The position numbers and the translations under genes are program-made. Below are positions 61,973 through 64,000 of a DNA stretch of 64,000 bases, piece by piece; within the stretch, counting starts at the first letter, position 1; every line of letters begins with the position of its first letter. The stretch covers positions 19,177,841 through 19,241,840 of the forward strand of contig NC_092575.1 of assembly GCF_037975245.1 (NCBI RefSeq). Direction: 5' to 3'. The stretch comes from Apostichopus japonicus (taxonomy: Eukaryota; Echinodermata; Holothuroidea; Aspidochirotida; Stichopodidae). A model generated the notes under the pieces. The model had not been told where the DNA came from, did no database searches, and saw only the letters and a list, made by a program, of their open reading frames with translations.

Positions 61973-62549
61973 ATATATAGATGATTCAAAACGGATATAA
62001 CAACAAAATTGTTACTATATATAACGTACTGTTTTCAATGTATTTGAAAAATCAATTGATACATGTAGGCGTGTATGGGTGTGTGTTTGTGGGGTTTTTT
62101 TTGGGGGGGGGGGGGCAATACGGGCTAAATTTCCTAGAATATATGAATACTTGGTTCCGTCTTTTAAGCGGGGATCGCCTCCGTCCACCAGCTTTCCCTC
62201 CTTATACCTATCCTCATCCAACATAATTTTCAACCCAGCCATAAAAATAAGCAAATATAGTATATATACATAATTAATATTTGATGTCTAAGGTACCCCC
62301 CTGTCCTTTCACATTTTCCCCTACTTTATGAAAATGATGAATCCTCATCTGGTCTTGCGCACAGCATGCAGAGTTTCAGAGGAAATGATTTATTTTTGCT
62401 GTCGTTTGAATCTGGCGCCATCTCTTTTGGCCGATTTTGTCAGTAAATGCCGAGTTGCGAATTGGTCACTTGAATTCCACTAAAAGTTCCGACTGAGTAG
62501 AAATTTTCATTTTTTTTTTCTCAAACAAAGCTTTACTAAATCAGTTAAG
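61973..62549 (+). promoter_or_regulatory. Region upstream of DRG1, presumed promoter and 5' UTR
   Basis: It contains a poly(G) run at about 62103-62115 and then less repetitive sequence. The ~200 bases before the DRG1 ATG are the best candidate for the core promoter by position. I can name no TATA box or transcription-factor site. Confidence 0.3.
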
Positions 62550-63960
62550 ATGGGAATCCTTGAAAAAATTGAAGAAATAGAATCCGAGGTAAGTGGGATA
62601 GTAACTTTGGAATGTCTTCGTGTTCTTTTGTTCCGGAATCTGCTCAAGTAACTGTATAATTCAGGTTCACATGTCTGCTCATGTTACGTCAAAGAGATAG
62701 GCTAGCGATGTGTATCTGACAAACAGTGTAACATTTAACACTAGGCGCAGGCATAAACTCACTGCCCAGTGTAACACACTTAACTTTAAGTTAACATCTC
62801 CACTGCCACTCCGAACAATCAAAGCTGTGACGTTCTCAGTTGAAGTTTTTATGAACTAATATATTAAACAATGATTTCCCCACAGTATATTACTCAGTTT
62901 TATTCACTTTGCCTACCATATGGCCAAACATTTTATATTTTATCTGAGGGAGTGTACATATGAACTTTGATTCTCATGGGTATGCCAGCATGCTAATATC
63001 GTTTGCATTGGTCTTTAGAGATAAGTTCACAGATATGATATGTTAATGTCCCATCACTGTCAATCCACAAGTCCCAAGAACAGATGCAGTGAGAAAAGTG
63101 CTGGGCGGTATTTCTATAATTACTCCAATTTTCAGTTCCTCATTCAACTCATCAATGAAGGTATAAGCTGTAGGCATAGCCTAGGCTTATAAGTTACATT
63201 GCAAGTTACAAGATACTGTAAGTAATGTAAACTAGTATTACAGAGTAGGGAATAATTTAGCATTCAAATTTTGTGGAGCAGTTGTGAAGGATATCTCTTA
63301 TAAAATGCATGCATTGCTTCCTGTGTGAAAACTGCTAGGCTATACATATTGCTTGTATTACAATTAGACCATTTTGCAACATGATATTGGATAAATTATG
63401 CCCTGTAGAGCCCGTACCAGAATGCAAACCTCTCTCATCAAGTTACTGCAAATGACATTGCGCCAACCAATGCTTGAAAAATGTAATTCATGATCAGTGG
63501 TTTTCTATTCCAATGGTAAAAGATATATATATATACAAAGCCAAAACAAACCACCCAAATAAAGCAATATATTTTACAAATTTAATAATATTTTGAAAAA
63601 GTGTATTCTTGATATATGTTGATGCCATCAATCTTGACTAATCAAACCCCTGTTGCAAGGTTTTCTAAGTGGGCTCTCACAGCCAAACTCAAATTTGTTT
63701 GATCAAATGACAGCTCAATGATCAGTGATGCCACATATCTGTAGTCATGAATGCTATTTGTTCAATGATATTTTGTATTTTATAAAAATTTATATTAACA
63801 TTACACTTGAGCTAATTAACATAATTTCATTGCTTTCAGATGGCTCGCACACAAAAGAACAAGGCAACATCAGCTCATCTTGGTCTCCTGAAAGCTCGAC
63901 TGGCCAAGTTGAAGAGGGAGTTAATCACACCCAAGGGTGGAGGAGGTGGCACAGGAGAAG
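62550..63960 (+). CDS. DRG1: DRG1, developmentally regulated GTP-binding protein 1, first two coding exons (partial)
   Basis: A cytosolic, ribosome-associated GTPase of the OBG/DRG family that in animals partners with DFRP1 (ZC3H15). Exon 1 (62550-62588) encodes [13 protein letters not shown] and ends at GTAAGT in phase 0. Exon 2 (63840-63960) follows a TTTCAG acceptor and encodes [20 protein letters not shown], then [20 protein letters not shown], ending in phase 1 at GTAAGC. This is the conserved DRG1 N-terminal helical region. The G-domain exons lie beyond the right edge. The paralogue DRG2 differs clearly in this segment. The start codon chosen gives the usual spacing of the family (human MSSTLAKIAEIEAE). 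Confidence 0.93.
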
Positions 63961-64000
63961 GTAAGCTCCATACCGTCTATCAACTGTACATTGCATTGCT

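Overview
This window is animal nuclear DNA. Genes are split into many short exons with GT-AG introns, the proteins read like single-copy metazoan orthologues, and introns and spacers are full of DNA-transposon remnants, tRNA-derived SINEs, minisatellites and poly(G)/poly(C) runs. A marine invertebrate deuterostome (for example an echinoderm) fits the style of the repeats, but that placement is an inference; I see no species-diagnostic locus.

Five protein-coding genes are supported. From left to right: UBE2L3-like (minus, 1643-4309, partial); the Bre1 orthologue RNF20/RNF40 (plus, 13827-29557, 17 coding exons, 979 aa); THOC5 (plus, 32683-46309, 16 coding exons, 699 aa); SUDS3/Sds3 (minus, 50087-58081, 10 coding exons, 358 aa); and the first two coding exons of DRG1 (plus, 62550-63960, running off the right edge). 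I joined the exons by hand. For RNF20, THOC5 and SUDS3 the intron phases are consistent throughout and each chain ends in a stop codon in frame.

The genes serve ubiquitin transfer (UBE2L3), histone H2B ubiquitination (RNF20), mRNA export (THOC5), Sin3-HDAC repression (SUDS3) and ribosome-associated GTPase function (DRG1). They are not an operon. UBE2L3 and RNF20 are divergent, THOC5 and SUDS3 are convergent, SUDS3 and DRG1 are divergent. Human UBE2L3, THOC5 and DRG1 lie on 22q and SUDS3 on 12q24, so the cluster may preserve old linkage.

Spacers: 4310-13826 holds a 1.4 kb TIR element, a piggyBac-like MITE and a hAT element with a perfect 8-bp target duplication. 29558-32682 and 46310-50086 share a dispersed repeat. 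58082-62549 holds G-rich repeat debris and a 1 kb hAT element, also with a perfect 8-bp duplication.

The most unusual signals are in the introns: an AT-AC (U12-type) intron in SUDS3; a ~75-bp tandem array that copies a SUDS3 exon end with its 5' splice site; a higher-order satellite (579-bp unit of four monomers) in RNF20; a decayed duplication of RNF20 exon 5 and the exon 6 boundary; and the apparent absence of UBE2L3 exon 2. I found no evidence of a wholly new gene system.
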